Made by a program: the position numbers and the translations under genes. The notes under the pieces were generated by a model. That model was not told the DNA's origin. It did no database searches and saw only the letters and a list, made by a program, of their open reading frames with translations. A stretch of 64,000 bases of DNA from NCBI RefSeq assembly GCF_003946545.1, contig NZ_RHOA01000004.1, forward strand, positions 84,917 to 148,916, read 5' to 3'. This stretch comes from Levilactobacillus tangyuanensis (GTDB lineage Bacteria; Bacillota; Bacilli; Lactobacillales; Lactobacillaceae). How positions within the stretch are numbered: the first letter of the stretch is position 1; each line of letters begins with the position of its first letter. This document shows positions 1 to 7,005 of this stretch, piece by piece.

Positions 1-800
1 GTGTCGACATTTTCCTCGGAGATTCGTAGTCGTTCAACTAAGAATTGGTTAGTCGCCCCCGATACCTCCCGGCTGAACTTGATGAAGTCCTGAATGGTCA
101 GAGTATAACTAATTTTATTTTGAGGAATGAAGTAATTATTTAGCGGGGTCGCCCCAATTAAGATAATTTGATTTGGGGTATTTTGTAATTCAGCGGGTAG
201 GAAACGGTAAAAGTCGTCAACCTTGCTGTTGATATAGTCATCGAGGACGTCGACGGGATTCGGGGCCGTGGCCCGCAAGTTTTGTAAGACTTCCTTGATG
301 CGGATGGGCCCCAGCTTCATGTTGTGGGACGCCACCAGGTGTTCGTTGGCGAAGAAGGATAGGGTCGTACTCCCCGAATTCAGCCCGATGATGGCCGCGT
401 GATGCTTGACCAGTTCCTGATACTGGTCGAGCTTGAGGGCAATGGCCTCATTGCGGACAAAGGATTCCTCACCGAGGGATAGCCAGTCGATGTGTAGTCC
501 GGTGCGGACATAGAGTTGATCCCTAATGAACTCGGCGTTAGGTGCCGACGATAGTGCCTGAGATCCCCAGACCCGGTAGTTGTGAACACCGTAGTCTTTG
601 ATAATTTGGAGGAATCCGCGTAGGGCTTCCGCGGCGTCTGCGACGGTTTCAAAGTCAATTTCCTCATGGTTGTAAATATTTTCCCCAATTGCGACGCTGG
701 ATTTTACTCGTTCTGTTTGCGTGCCCGTTTTCAGATTGACGATGGAAAGCTCAATGCTGGAGACGTTCACCAGAATGGCGCCAAAATAATCATCAGCCAT
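1..800 (-). CDS. ppx: Exopolyphosphatase, Ppx/GppA family (partial, C-terminus beyond window)
   Basis: The frame is open from an ATG at 800 down to base 1, about 266 codons with no stop, so the gene is cut by the window edge. Ppx/GppA proteins release phosphate from the ends of polyphosphate or hydrolyse pppGpp, using the actin/HSP70-type ATPase fold. The second phosphate loop appears as GLNSGSTTLSFF, followed by a KLGPIRIKEVL stretch equivalent to the family's LGxxRLTE region; the first loop near the N-terminus is diverged (AILVNVSSIELSIVNL). A GAGGAAG ribosome site lies just upstream; a second in-frame ATG at 809 is too close to it, so 800 is preferred. It is the last visible gene of a minus-strand run with the LicD and lipoprotein genes. 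The family assignment is good; polyphosphate versus pppGpp specificity cannot be told. Confidence 0.8.
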   Translation of the reverse strand, partial: MADDYFGAILVNVSSIELSIVNLKTGTQTERVKSSVAIGENIYNHEEIDFETVADAAEALRGFLQIIKDYGVHNYRVWGSQALSSAPNAEFIRDQLYVRTGLHIDWLSLGEESFVRNEAIALKLDQYQELVKHHAAIIGLNSGSTTLSFFANEHLVASHNMKLGPIRIKEVLQNLRATAPNPVDVLDDYINSKVDDFYRFLPAELQNTPNQIILIGATPLNNYFIPQNKISYTLTIQDFIKFSREVSGATNQFLVERLRISEENVD

Positions 801-827
801 AGTTGTCATCTACTTCCTCAAGAATTT

Positions 828-1646
828 TTATTCGGTGAAGACTTGATTGTCCATAATCAGTCGGTCCAAGTGTTTCTCTGTGCGTTGGTTCTCCGGGGGT
901 AAGACCCGGTAGTCCCCATACATGCGTTTCAAAATATTATCATAATTTTTTGGAATCTTTAGCATCAGGTGCTCAAATGGAACGGTTGTTAGGTCAGTTA
1001 ACTCAGAAATCGAAAAAATCTCTTTGTCATAGCTGTATTGTGAGGCCAGATTTTTGAGTTGAACGCTGGCGGTCGTCTGGTATTGGGTCATCACAGCGTC
1101 GCGTTCTGCCTTCAGGGCGGCGGTATCAGCCAGTTGCTCTGCTGTGAGGTCACCCTGTAATTTGCGCAGCGGCGTATCGACGAGGTGGTAGCGCAACTGT
1201 AAAAGGATGCGGGCGTTGAGTACCTGGAATTTGGCGAGCTGTTCGCGCTGAAGCCCAGGATCACTGGGGATGCGATCTAGTGGAAAGATATCAATGAAGA
1301 TGCCCTTGCGAGCGTTGTTCACATTGTTCTTTTCTTCGATATAGGTTCGCCGATCGAGGAGCTTCGCGTAGCTCAGGCCGTAGTTCTCGTCCGTTTGGGG
1401 CGTCTGTAAGAAGTAGTCACTCGTGGTGAGAAGTGCGGGGGCCGCCTCAACGAAACGGTCGTAGTCAGCTCGTAAAAGGCCAACATCGACGTCATCATCC
1501 CAAGGGATGAATCCTTGATGGCGCACGGCCCCGAGGAGTGATCCGCCAAGAAGGCAGTACTGGACGTCTAGTTGATCACAAAGCTGGACAAATTGGTCAA
1601 GGTTTCCCAAAGCAACGTGGTGGATTCTTTCGATTAACGCGGTCAT
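828..1646 (-). CDS. LicD family phosphotransferase
   Basis: This 272-residue protein has the LicD/fukutin nucleotidyltransferase core at residues 30-65: LLGGSLLGAVRHQGF followed by IPWDDDVDVGL, where the Asp cluster binds metal. LicD enzymes transfer phosphocholine or related phospho-alcohols from a CDP donor to teichoic acids or surface glycans. It has no signal peptide or membrane segment, so it should act in the cytoplasm on lipid-linked precursors. It starts at an ATG behind an AAGGAAG site, 20 bases after the lipoprotein gene, and is followed 27 bases later by the exopolyphosphatase, suggesting one minus-strand transcript. No choline uptake or CDP-choline gene is visible nearby, so the transferred group is unknown. 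Confidence 0.85.
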   Translation of the reverse strand: MTALIERIHHVALGNLDQFVQLCDQLDVQYCLLGGSLLGAVRHQGFIPWDDDVDVGLLRADYDRFVEAAPALLTTSDYFLQTPQTDENYGLSYAKLLDRRTYIEEKNNVNNARKGIFIDIFPLDRIPSDPGLQREQLAKFQVLNARILLQLRYHLVDTPLRKLQGDLTAEQLADTAALKAERDAVMTQYQTTASVQLKNLASQYSYDKEIFSISELTDLTTVPFEHLMLKIPKNYDNILKRMYGDYRVLPPENQRTEKHLDRLIMDNQVFTE

Positions 1647-1666
1647 AGAAAATTCCTTCCTGAACC

Positions 1667-2218
1667 TTAGTTTAGTGAATAATGGCTTTGGTGAATGGTT
1701 TGATGATGGGTATCCTGATAGGTGACGGTGACACTGCCGCTCCCTTTAGGCTCAAAGGTTGCCAGCCCTTGGCTACTTTGACCGGGTTTAAGCGGCATGA
1801 CCGTATTATTTAACTTATTATTATCCTGGGTTTGACTGGTCGTGAAGGCCAGGTTGCCCGTGCCAAGACTTTTCCCAGCCTGACGGGCCGATACGGCGGC
1901 CTGCCAAATATCACTGGGCACAATCGATCTCGTTTGATGGTTGGTCACGGTATAATAAAGAACGAAGAGTTGTCGGTTAGCCGTGGCACTCGCCGTGACC
2001 TTCTCACCAGTTATCCGGTAAGCAACCCTTGAAATGGTGAAGGTCTGGTTGCTGAAGGTTGCTGTGGGCTTGACCTGTGCCGACGAGGATGAGCTGGTCA
2101 CCCGCGAACGACTGCTGGATGACGATTGACTAGAGGTCGTCTTAGCGGGCGATTGGTTGGCACAGCCGGCCAAGAGGCCTAGACTGAGAATGCTGAGTAA
2201 GTAAAATTTTTGTTTCAT
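1667..2218 (-). CDS. Lipoprotein with DUF5067/DUF4352-like immunoglobulin-fold domain
   Basis: The ATG at 2218 sits behind a GGGAGGCGC ribosome site and gives a 183-residue protein; a longer in-frame extension upstream lacks a ribosome site. The N-terminus is a lipoprotein signal peptide (MKQKFYLLSILSLG then LLAGC), with the Cys at about residue 19 as the lipidated residue. A Ser/Thr-rich linker (about 25-50) is followed by a single beta-rich domain of about 125 residues (FTISRVAYRITGEKV, then LFVLYYTVTNH) resembling extracellular DUF5067/DUF4352 domains. It is therefore predicted to be anchored on the outer face of the membrane. It is divergent from the MarR gene, with 139 bases between, and heads the run to licD and ppx. 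The molecular role is unknown. Confidence 0.75.
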   Translation of the reverse strand: MKQKFYLLSILSLGLLAGCANQSPAKTTSSQSSSSSRSRVTSSSSSAQVKPTATFSNQTFTISRVAYRITGEKVTASATANRQLFVLYYTVTNHQTRSIVPSDIWQAAVSARQAGKSLGTGNLAFTTSQTQDNNKLNNTVMPLKPGQSSQGLATFEPKGSGSVTVTYQDTHHQTIHQSHYSLN

Positions 2219-2357
2219 GAAAGCGCCTCCCTCTTTGACTATCGCACATTGAGCGGGGTTGGTCCAGTAGCTAAGCGTTACCATAAGAAAAACTGGTATT
2301 TGATGCGGGTAAATGCTAAGATAAAAATCGTATTTTGAGAATTGTAGGTGGGAAAGC

Positions 2358-2801
2358 ATGGCTGATCAAGAACCGTCGTTACTGGATGCTTTTATTGATG
2401 TGTATATGAACTCTTTGAAGTATTTAGATGAGTTCGTTTCGGAGCCTGCTAAGGAGTTTCATCTATCCTTCGAGCAGTATTTGATTTTGCGAGAGATTAC
2501 GCGTAATCATCAGGTGACGCTCATGGATATCGCGAGTGAACGACAGGTCACCCGTAGCGCGGTGTCGCGACAGATTAAAACTTTGTTAAAACAGGGCTAT
2601 TTGGAACAACAGCCTGACGAAAATGACCGTCGGCGGTTATACTTAATTGCGACGCCCACTGGGGCCAAGGCCGAGCGGGTCATTCGGGAACGCATCAGCA
2701 CCCGCTTCCAAAGCTGGGTCGACGTCTATGGCGAGGATCGGGCTAAGGAAATTTTGACCTTTATTCGAGACTTCAGCCAGCTAACCCGACTGAAAAAATA
2801 A
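2358..2801 (+). CDS. MarR family transcriptional regulator
   Basis: The 147-residue protein has the MarR winged-helix layout: an N-terminal dimerisation helix (1-35), then HLSFEQYLILREI, the helix-turn-helix (VTLMDIASERQVTRSAVSRQI) and the wing with the family signature DENDRRRLYL near residues 85-95, ending with a C-terminal dimerisation helix. Such proteins are cytoplasmic dimers that usually repress adjacent or divergent genes and release DNA on binding small ligands. Here the divergent lipoprotein gene 139 bases away is the natural candidate target, but no palindrome clearly marks an operator. The start ATG lies behind a GGTGGG ribosome site. The downstream small gene follows after 42 bases and may be cotranscribed. 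Confidence 0.88.
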   Translation: MADQEPSLLDAFIDVYMNSLKYLDEFVSEPAKEFHLSFEQYLILREITRNHQVTLMDIASERQVTRSAVSRQIKTLLKQGYLEQQPDENDRRRLYLIATPTGAKAERVIRERISTRFQSWVDVYGEDRAKEILTFIRDFSQLTRLKK

Positions 2802-2843
2802 GGCTATTAGCAAACGTGCTAAGAGAAAAGGAGATTGAAGTCA

Positions 2844-3020
2844 ATGGCCAAAAAGCGCATGAGTGATGAAGAGGCCAAGCGCTGGCGTAAGATTGTCTTC
2901 ATGGATGATGAACACGAGGGCAAGCGTTCATCCCGGCAATCCCACTCCTATGTTTATGGCGAGACCACCCACAGTTCCTCTTGGTGGGAACGATTACGGC
3001 AACGACTAGGTCGCCGTTAA
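2844..3020 (+). CDS. Small basic hypothetical protein (58 aa)
   Basis: The ATG at 2844 lies about ten bases after an AAAGGAGA ribosome site, which is better than the in-frame TTG at 2835. The product is 58 residues, strongly charged, with a run of Lys/Arg/Asp/Glu (KKRMSDEEAKRWRKIVF), a Tyr-Val-Tyr-Gly segment and a C-terminal SSWWERLRQRLGRR amphipathic stretch. No known domain, signal peptide or membrane span is recognised. It follows the MarR gene by 42 bases and is closed by the terminator at 3025-3070, so the two may form a short operon. Function is unknown; coding is supported by the ribosome site and clean terminator. Confidence 0.6.
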   Translation: MAKKRMSDEEAKRWRKIVFMDDEHEGKRSSRQSHSYVYGETTHSSSWWERLRQRLGRR

Positions 3021-3024
3021 AGCG

Positions 3025-3070
3025 AAAAGACCACACGGACCGATTTGAATCGGGGGTGTGGCCTTTTTTT
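3025..3070 (+). terminator. Rho-independent terminator after the MarR/small-gene pair
   Basis: AAAGACCACAC pairs with GTGTGGCCTTT and is followed by seven T. The A-rich left side would let it also act weakly for the convergent OsmC gene. Confidence 0.8.
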
Positions 3071-3076
3071 ATCGAG

Positions 3077-3526
3077 CTAATTCTCAATTGGACGAACCGG
3101 GGTAAAGTTGGCGACCAACTTCACCTGGACATTGGGTTGTCCCTGCATGAGTTTTGCAACCGGACACCGGCGTTCGGCTAGGTCGATCATGTCCTTGGCC
3201 CGTGCCTCATCGACGCCAGGAATCATGACCTCCGCCGTTAAATAGAACTGGAAGCCACGGGTATCTCGCGCCATCTCCACGATGGTGTGGACTTTTGAGG
3301 TATGTGGTAGGTGATCGCGACGCTCGATTGCCTCTAAGGTGGCATTCAGGCAGGTGCTGAGTGCTAACCCGATGAATTGTTCAGGATTCGCACCAGGGCG
3401 ATCGTTTAAGGGATCGCTGACGGGGATGTCTAGGCCGTTGGGAATATAGGAACGACTTTCCAGGCCATCATCGTTGTTGGCGACGGTCCGGTACAGCGGT
3501 GGGAACTTTTGCGGTTCAGTTGGCAT
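3077..3526 (-). CDS. OsmC/Ohr family peroxide-reducing protein
   Basis: This 149-residue protein fits the OsmC/Ohr fold, thiol peroxidases that reduce organic hydroperoxides in the cytoplasm. The two reactive cysteines expected for the family are present: Cys in GLALSTCLNATLEAIERR (about residue 60) and Cys in ERRCPVAKLMQGQ (about residue 120). The length is normal. The ATG at 3526 lies behind AAGGAAGG. It is convergent with the MarR-linked small gene and divergent from the small proteins at 3909. A TTGTTT-N17-TAATCT promoter candidate lies upstream on the minus strand (about 3553-3582), and a CcpA-like palindrome lies at 3606-3619. Whether it is OsmC-like (osmotic/stationary phase) or Ohr-like (peroxide) cannot be decided from sequence. 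Confidence 0.85.
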   Translation of the reverse strand: MPTEPQKFPPLYRTVANNDDGLESRSYIPNGLDIPVSDPLNDRPGANPEQFIGLALSTCLNATLEAIERRDHLPHTSKVHTIVEMARDTRGFQFYLTAEVMIPGVDEARAKDMIDLAERRCPVAKLMQGQPNVQVKLVANFTPVRPIEN

Positions 3527-3605
3527 ATTAACAACCTTCCTTCACGTTCGTTTGACTCAAGATTACGCTGTTTTGGACGAAAAAACAACGGATTTGCCGG
3601 CAAAG

Positions 3606-3619
3606 TGAAAGAGCTTTCA
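3606..3619. promoter_or_regulatory. Possible CcpA (cre) operator upstream of osmC
   Basis: TGAAAGAGCTTTCA is a palindrome with arms TGAAAG and CTTTCA. It differs from the ideal cre core TGAAAGCGCTTTCA at one central base. It lies about 80 bases upstream of the OsmC start. Confidence 0.35.
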
Positions 3620-3830
3620 AACAAGCTACACCAATGATGGTTGACTTAGTAAAATGTTGGTCAAACGTAAGACGCCTAGCGATGTTAACCGGTTGCACGG
3701 ATGACATATACCAATTTTTGGTATGGCTGGTTTAAGCCGCGAAAGGATTCTAGGTAAAACGTATTAGTAATGCCGGTGAGTTAACTATTTAAGCGTTTGT
3801 AAAAGTCTTGTAACAATTTTCGAAAAAAGG

Positions 3831-3859
3831 TAGACCACTAAGGAACACTTCGCTATAAT
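3831..3859 (+). promoter_or_regulatory. Promoter of the small-protein pair at 3909
   Basis: TAGACC and a perfect TATAAT are separated by 17 bases; the predicted start is near 3866. The rest of 3527-3830 holds the minus-strand osmC promoter region, the cre-like site, and a TTGAC/GTCAA inverted pair near 3640-3664 with no assigned role. Confidence 0.5.
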
Positions 3860-3908
3860 GTAGTCGATGGTAGTAGAGCACTGGCGCAGAGAATTTGGGG
3901 GGAGCCAT

Positions 3909-4088
3909 ATGTTAACTGAACGACTATCTGAAGAAGAAAAACAATTTCAACGAATGACCTGGCGGGCAAAGAAGCATGGTGGCCAGGTGGTTGAACGGGA
4001 AATTATGCAACAATTTACCGCAACCATCGCCGAACAAGATGCCATCTTGGCAGCCGCACGGCAGCGGACGATGAGTTCTGTCAGCTAG
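3909..4088 (+). CDS. Small hypothetical protein (59 aa)
   Basis: The ATG at 3909 follows a GGGGGGAG ribosome site, which favours it over the GTG-type upstream extension. The 59-residue product is helical and charged (LTERLSEEEKQFQRMTW, then QQFTATIAEQDAILAAARQR), with no membrane span or known domain. It has a TATAAT promoter 50 bases upstream and is followed after 45 bases by another tiny gene encoding a single-span membrane protein, so the two are probably cotranscribed and end at the strong hairpin at 4263-4309. Function is unknown. Confidence 0.6.
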   Translation: MLTERLSEEEKQFQRMTWRAKKHGGQVVEREIMQQFTATIAEQDAILAAARQRTMSSVS

Positions 4089-4133
4089 TACCTGGTGACG
4101 CGGCTGTCGGTTTTGCCTTGGGGGGCGAATGAG

Positions 4134-4250
4134 ATGAAGCATCCAACGATCTATTACGTTTATTATCTCGCGGGGGTGGCCTTCGTCGGTCTCATGGTCG
4201 ACGTGATTTGGCACATGCTCCGTTTGTGGTTAGAAGCAAGTCATATGTAA
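4134..4250 (+). CDS. Single-span small membrane protein (38 aa)
   Basis: An ATG at 4134 behind a GGGGGG-type ribosome site opens a 38-residue frame ending at the TAA of 4248-4250. Residues about 6-32 form one hydrophobic helix (YYVYYLAGVAFVGLMVDVIW), with a short His/Leu/Trp-rich tail. It directly follows the 59-residue gene and precedes a strong terminator, which is the main reason to believe it is translated. Small membrane proteins of this type often bind and modulate larger membrane complexes, but nothing here identifies a partner. Confidence 0.5.
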   Translation: MKHPTIYYVYYLAGVAFVGLMVDVIWHMLRLWLEASHM

Positions 4251-4262
4251 CGACAATGACAG

Positions 4263-4309
4263 AAAAGGGTTTTCTTCAAGCAAGTTTTGCTTGAAGAAAA
4301 CCCTTTTTA
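4263..4309. terminator. Strong bidirectional terminator
   Basis: A perfect 21-base-pair stem (4263-4283 with 4287-4307) starting AAAAGGG and ending CCCTTTT has a 3-base loop. It closes the small-protein operon on the plus strand and the membrane-protein gene on the minus strand. Confidence 0.9.
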
Positions 4310-4311
4310 AT

Positions 4312-5223
4312 TTATTCGTTTTTTGAGACGAGCTCTGGCGCTCTGGCCAACTTGCGATAGGCAACCGTGATTCCCAGAAAAAAACTCGCTGCTAGGACCG
4401 TTGTCAGTGGGAGCATCTTGAACATGGCTTGCGGTAAGACCAGGGCCAATACCGGAAAGGCATACGCCGCGGGTAACTTGATTCGCAAGGCGGTGAGCAA
4501 GAGGAACACCAATGGGAGACTGATCGCCGCCGCTAAGAGCCAAGGTGCGGCGAACAGGTGGATGAATACCCCAATCGCGGCCGCCCCGGTCAAGGCAATG
4601 ACCTGGCGAGCAGCTATCTTGGCATTGTAACCGGGTTTCTGGAGGACTTCGAAGAACACGACCATGACTGGTGGAATCCCGGCCATTTGGCCTTTACCGG
4701 CCAGCCACACGGCTAGGATCCAGACCAGACTGGCCACCAGGTAAATGGCCATGTGTTTCAGACTCATCGGTGTGCGTTCTGGTCCCTTACCCGGATGATG
4801 GCGTAGCACAACGGCGATCGCCAGGATGAGGGTAAAGCCTAGGACGGTGAAGATGTATGACCAATGACTGGCGTTGGTCAGGACCGGCAAAAGGCCGGTG
4901 GCAAAGGATGGTGCAAGAGGGGAATTCATGAGCCGGAGCAACAGTAAGATGAGGGCGATGGTCACGAACACCTTGAGACCATAACTGATAGTGAGCATAT
5001 TGACAAGAAAACCAATCAGCGCGGCCACGGATGGTCCCAGAAAAACATTTTCCGGATGAGACATCCACTCGCGGTTGTGATAAATCCATAGACCGGTGGT
5101 CAGGGGTCCCAGCTCCGGCATAATGGTTTCGATGTCGCCGGACCAGGTGGCCAGGCCGATCATCGCTAAGACGAAGGCAAAACCGATCAGGTAGTCCAAC
5201 GTTTTTTCTTTAGAGAAAGACAT
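4312..5223 (-). CDS. Multi-pass membrane protein, family unknown (HPP-like features)
   Basis: The 303-residue product has about nine hydrophobic segments. An early loop reads IMPELGPLTTGLWIYHNREW, followed by VFLGPSVAALIGFLVN, reminiscent of the Pro/Gly-rich PSxAA loop of HPP-type membrane proteins, and a later AGIPPVMVVFFEVL segment is also Pro-rich. No transporter signature is clear enough to name a substrate. The ribosome site before the ATG at 5223 is poor (AAAACGAG), which raises the possibility of translational coupling to sequence upstream, where an unusual frame (5237-5551) and a structured RNA (5552-5687) are found. It ends at the strong bidirectional terminator. Confidence 0.6.
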   Translation of the reverse strand: MSFSKEKTLDYLIGFAFVLAMIGLATWSGDIETIMPELGPLTTGLWIYHNREWMSHPENVFLGPSVAALIGFLVNMLTISYGLKVFVTIALILLLLRLMNSPLAPSFATGLLPVLTNASHWSYIFTVLGFTLILAIAVVLRHHPGKGPERTPMSLKHMAIYLVASLVWILAVWLAGKGQMAGIPPVMVVFFEVLQKPGYNAKIAARQVIALTGAAAIGVFIHLFAAPWLLAAAISLPLVFLLLTALRIKLPAAYAFPVLALVLPQAMFKMLPLTTVLAASFFLGITVAYRKLARAPELVSKNE

Positions 5224-5236
5224 AATCGACTCGTTT

Positions 5237-5551
5237 TCACCCGTATAAATTTTGCAAGAAATCGGTGATTAAAATAATTTTCCGGTTTGGATGGTCATAC
5301 GGGAAGCCATCCACAATCAATTGGCGACCAACAAAGGGAAGTGGTCGCCAATACGTCTGCTTATTATTTTCATAATTATATAAGAGCCTGCCAGGGGTGT
5401 CAAACCGAGGCAGGTCTTGAGATAATCCCTCTAAGCCGGCATTTGTATGCGGATTTGGACGAACAAGACGCACAATGGGTTGGGTGATAGATGGAATTCG
5501 ATATATTATTATAGAATAAGTCAATGACGATTTTGGAATAATTAAGGGCAT
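5237..5551 (-). other. Uncertain 104-codon ORF or gene remnant
   Basis: An open frame ends 13 bases before the membrane-protein start. Its second half uses codons like the neighbouring genes and reads like a real protein (GLEGLSQDLPRFDTPGRL, then LPFVGRQLIVDGFPYDHP), but its ATG overlaps the T-run of a terminator on the same strand and has no ribosome site. It may be the tail of a decayed gene, a leader-encoded reading frame entered from an internal GTG near 5457, or chance. No family is recognised. Confidence 0.25.
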
Positions 5552-5584
5552 AAAAAAAGCTAGTTACGTCGAGGCGCAACCAGC
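5552..5584 (-). terminator. Terminator of the 5552-5687 RNA
   Basis: GCTGGTTGCG pairs with CGTAACTAGC (10 bp including two G-U pairs) around a CCTCGA loop and is followed by seven T on the minus strand. Confidence 0.75.
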
Positions 5585-5687
5585 AGAATAGAAGTATGTG
5601 TACGGTTTCGATGGTGTTAATAATGGCAAAATGTCAATTAACTCCTCCAACGATCGAATCCCGTAGCAGGCTCTCGCCTGAATATGT
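5552..5687 (-). ncRNA. Predicted structured small RNA or leader RNA, family unknown
   Basis: A complete transcription unit is visible on the minus strand: promoter at 5694-5722, predicted start near 5687, terminator at 5552-5584, about 136 nucleotides. The first element is a 5-bp hairpin closed by a GNRA loop (CAGGC-GAGA-GCCUG). Next is a long interrupted stem: UACGG with CCGUA, UUCGAU with AUCGAA, GG with CC, and GUUAAU with AUUAAC around an apical loop of about 15 bases. A GGAGGAG stretch is held inside this stem. No convincing ORF is present. It could be an independent sRNA or an attenuator leader for the membrane protein ending at 4312. No known riboswitch consensus was recognised. Confidence 0.5.
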
Positions 5688-5693
5688 AAGTTC

Positions 5694-5722
5694 ATTATAA
5701 CCTGCTAGCGGTGGTCTGTAAA
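5694..5722 (-). promoter_or_regulatory. Sigma-A promoter of the 5552-5687 RNA
   Basis: On the minus strand, TTTACA (5717-5722) and a perfect TATAAT (5694-5699) are spaced by exactly 17 bases. It lies just after the stop of the DUF1304 gene, so the RNA has its own start site. Confidence 0.7.
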
Positions 5723-5742
5723 CCATAAATTTAAAGTTTCAC

Positions 5743-6114
5743 TTAAGCTATTATCATTAGTAAAACGATTAATGTCACTATTGACGGCATTCCTTGTAGC
5801 CAAAAGATTGATCGCTTCACCGTTAGACTACCGAATATTGCGACAATTATCACAAAGATTAGGAGGAGGGCACTGGTGGTTAGGCGAGCCTGGCCGTTCA
5901 GCAGCCACTGGCTGGCCAATAGGGTACCGCCAAGCATGCCATTGTAAATGCCTTGGTTCGCGAGAGCGGTCTGTGCGGCGGCTTGGCGGACAAACTCGAG
6001 TGGCATGCCAAAGGCCTGTGCCTGAAATTCGGGGCGTCCCCAAATTTCCAGGACCATGATACCAAGGTGTTCGATACCAACGAGAATAATTAAAACGGTG
6101 ATTAGAAGTGACAT
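5743..6114 (-). CDS. DUF1304 family membrane protein
   Basis: The 123-residue protein carries the DUF1304 pattern: a first helix ending in GIEHLGIMVLEIW, the stretch QTALANQGIYNGMLGGTLLASQWL in the middle, then two further helices. It has four predicted membrane spans, which is normal for the family. The start ATG at 6114 follows AGAAGAAGG; the in-frame upstream extension lacks a ribosome site. Its biochemical role is unknown. It stands alone between the plus-strand AP2 gene and the minus-strand RNA unit, and no terminator separates its stop from the RNA promoter, so readthrough into the RNA is possible. Confidence 0.85.
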   Translation of the reverse strand: MSLLITVLIILVGIEHLGIMVLEIWGRPEFQAQAFGMPLEFVRQAAAQTALANQGIYNGMLGGTLLASQWLLNGQARLTTSALLLIFVIIVAIFGSLTVKRSIFWLQGMPSIVTLIVLLMIIA

Positions 6115-6324
6115 AAACAAAACCTTCTTCTCTCTATAGTAGATAATGACCAAATTGATCGGTGGATTGGCGATTGTGGGGCAAAATCATTCGTACTTTA
6201 AGCTAATTTTTAGTTTGGCGTGTAGAATAATAAGTAAGATTATTTATGTCAGGGGAGCTTTAGCCATTCACGGGGAGAATGGCGTCATGACAATCTTTTT
6301 GAAATCTGAATGGAGGAATTATCT

Positions 6325-6816
6325 ATGAGACTCCTAGACTTAAGTGGACAACAATTCGGCAGACTGACGGTTATCCGTCGTGATGGTACCGCGAAAAACG
6401 GTAACGCCACGTGGTTATGCAAATGTAGCTGTGGCAATTTAGTCACGGTTGACAGTTATCGCCTCCGTCACGGGATTACGGTCAGCTGTGGCTGTTACCG
6501 TCGTGACATCAGTAAAGAGCGTTTGACCAAGGATCCCCGGACCCGTAAGCAGATTGGGAATGCGACTAATTTGCCTTTAGTTAACGGTTCGAATGTTGCG
6601 GCCTTAACCAAGATTAGCTCCCGGAATATCTCCGGCGTTATCGGTGTCAGCTTTGATAAGCGCTCTGGTAAGTGGGCCGCACGCCTATTTTACCATGGCC
6701 GTTACATTTTGAATCAAACTTTCAGTGAATTTTCCGACGCCGTCGCGGCCCGCAAGGCGGCAGAACAACAATTGAACCAAAACGAAGAACTTAAAGTTGA
6801 GGCCGCTGAAGGCTAA
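6325..6816 (+). CDS. AP2-domain DNA-binding protein with N-terminal zinc-ribbon-like module, no nuclease
   Basis: The ATG at 6325 follows GGAGG, giving 163 residues. The N-terminus (LSGQQFGRLTVI, then WLCKCSCGNLVTV and SCGCY) is the Cys-rich lead-in found on many phage and homing-endonuclease proteins. Residues about 100-150 form an AP2/ERF-like DNA-binding domain (GVIGVSFDKRSGKWAARL, then SEFSDAVAARKAAE). Between them there is no HNH nuclease motif, so the protein probably binds DNA without cutting it. This architecture suggests a domesticated homing-endonuclease relative acting as a regulator or structural DNA binder. No phage genes flank it. A terminator follows at 6856-6884. Confidence 0.75.
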   Translation: MRLLDLSGQQFGRLTVIRRDGTAKNGNATWLCKCSCGNLVTVDSYRLRHGITVSCGCYRRDISKERLTKDPRTRKQIGNATNLPLVNGSNVAALTKISSRNISGVIGVSFDKRSGKWAARLFYHGRYILNQTFSEFSDAVAARKAAEQQLNQNEELKVEAAEG

Positions 6817-6855
6817 ACGCTTTAATGAATCAGCAGAATAATATAGAAGCCAAGT

Positions 6856-6884
6856 AGCCGTTCCCAGTAGGGGGCGGCTTTTTT
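6856..6884 (+). terminator. Terminator after the AP2-domain gene
   Basis: AGCCGTTCCC pairs with GGGGGCGGCT (two G-T pairs) around an AGTA loop, followed by six T. Confidence 0.75.
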
Positions 6885-7005
6885 GGTGCCCTTGAGCAGT
6901 TAGATTGCACCAGACCATTGTCTTTAGGTAGACTGACAAAATATTTGTGACCGATTGTGTGACTTTTCTCGGTGTTGTTCGTTGTCTAGGTGGGAGGGGG
7001 AGCAG

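Noticed and set aside
5580..5650. Short frame inside the 5552-5687 RNA (21 codons from a TTG, ending in SAGCAST) that could look like a peptide pheromone
   Set aside because: The start is 12 bases from the GGAGGAG stretch, no hydrophobic leader is present, and the sequence lies within paired RNA regions.
5641..5670. GATCGAATCCC as the T-loop of a tRNA
   Set aside because: No acceptor, D or anticodon arms surround it; on the opposite strand it belongs to a stem of the predicted RNA.
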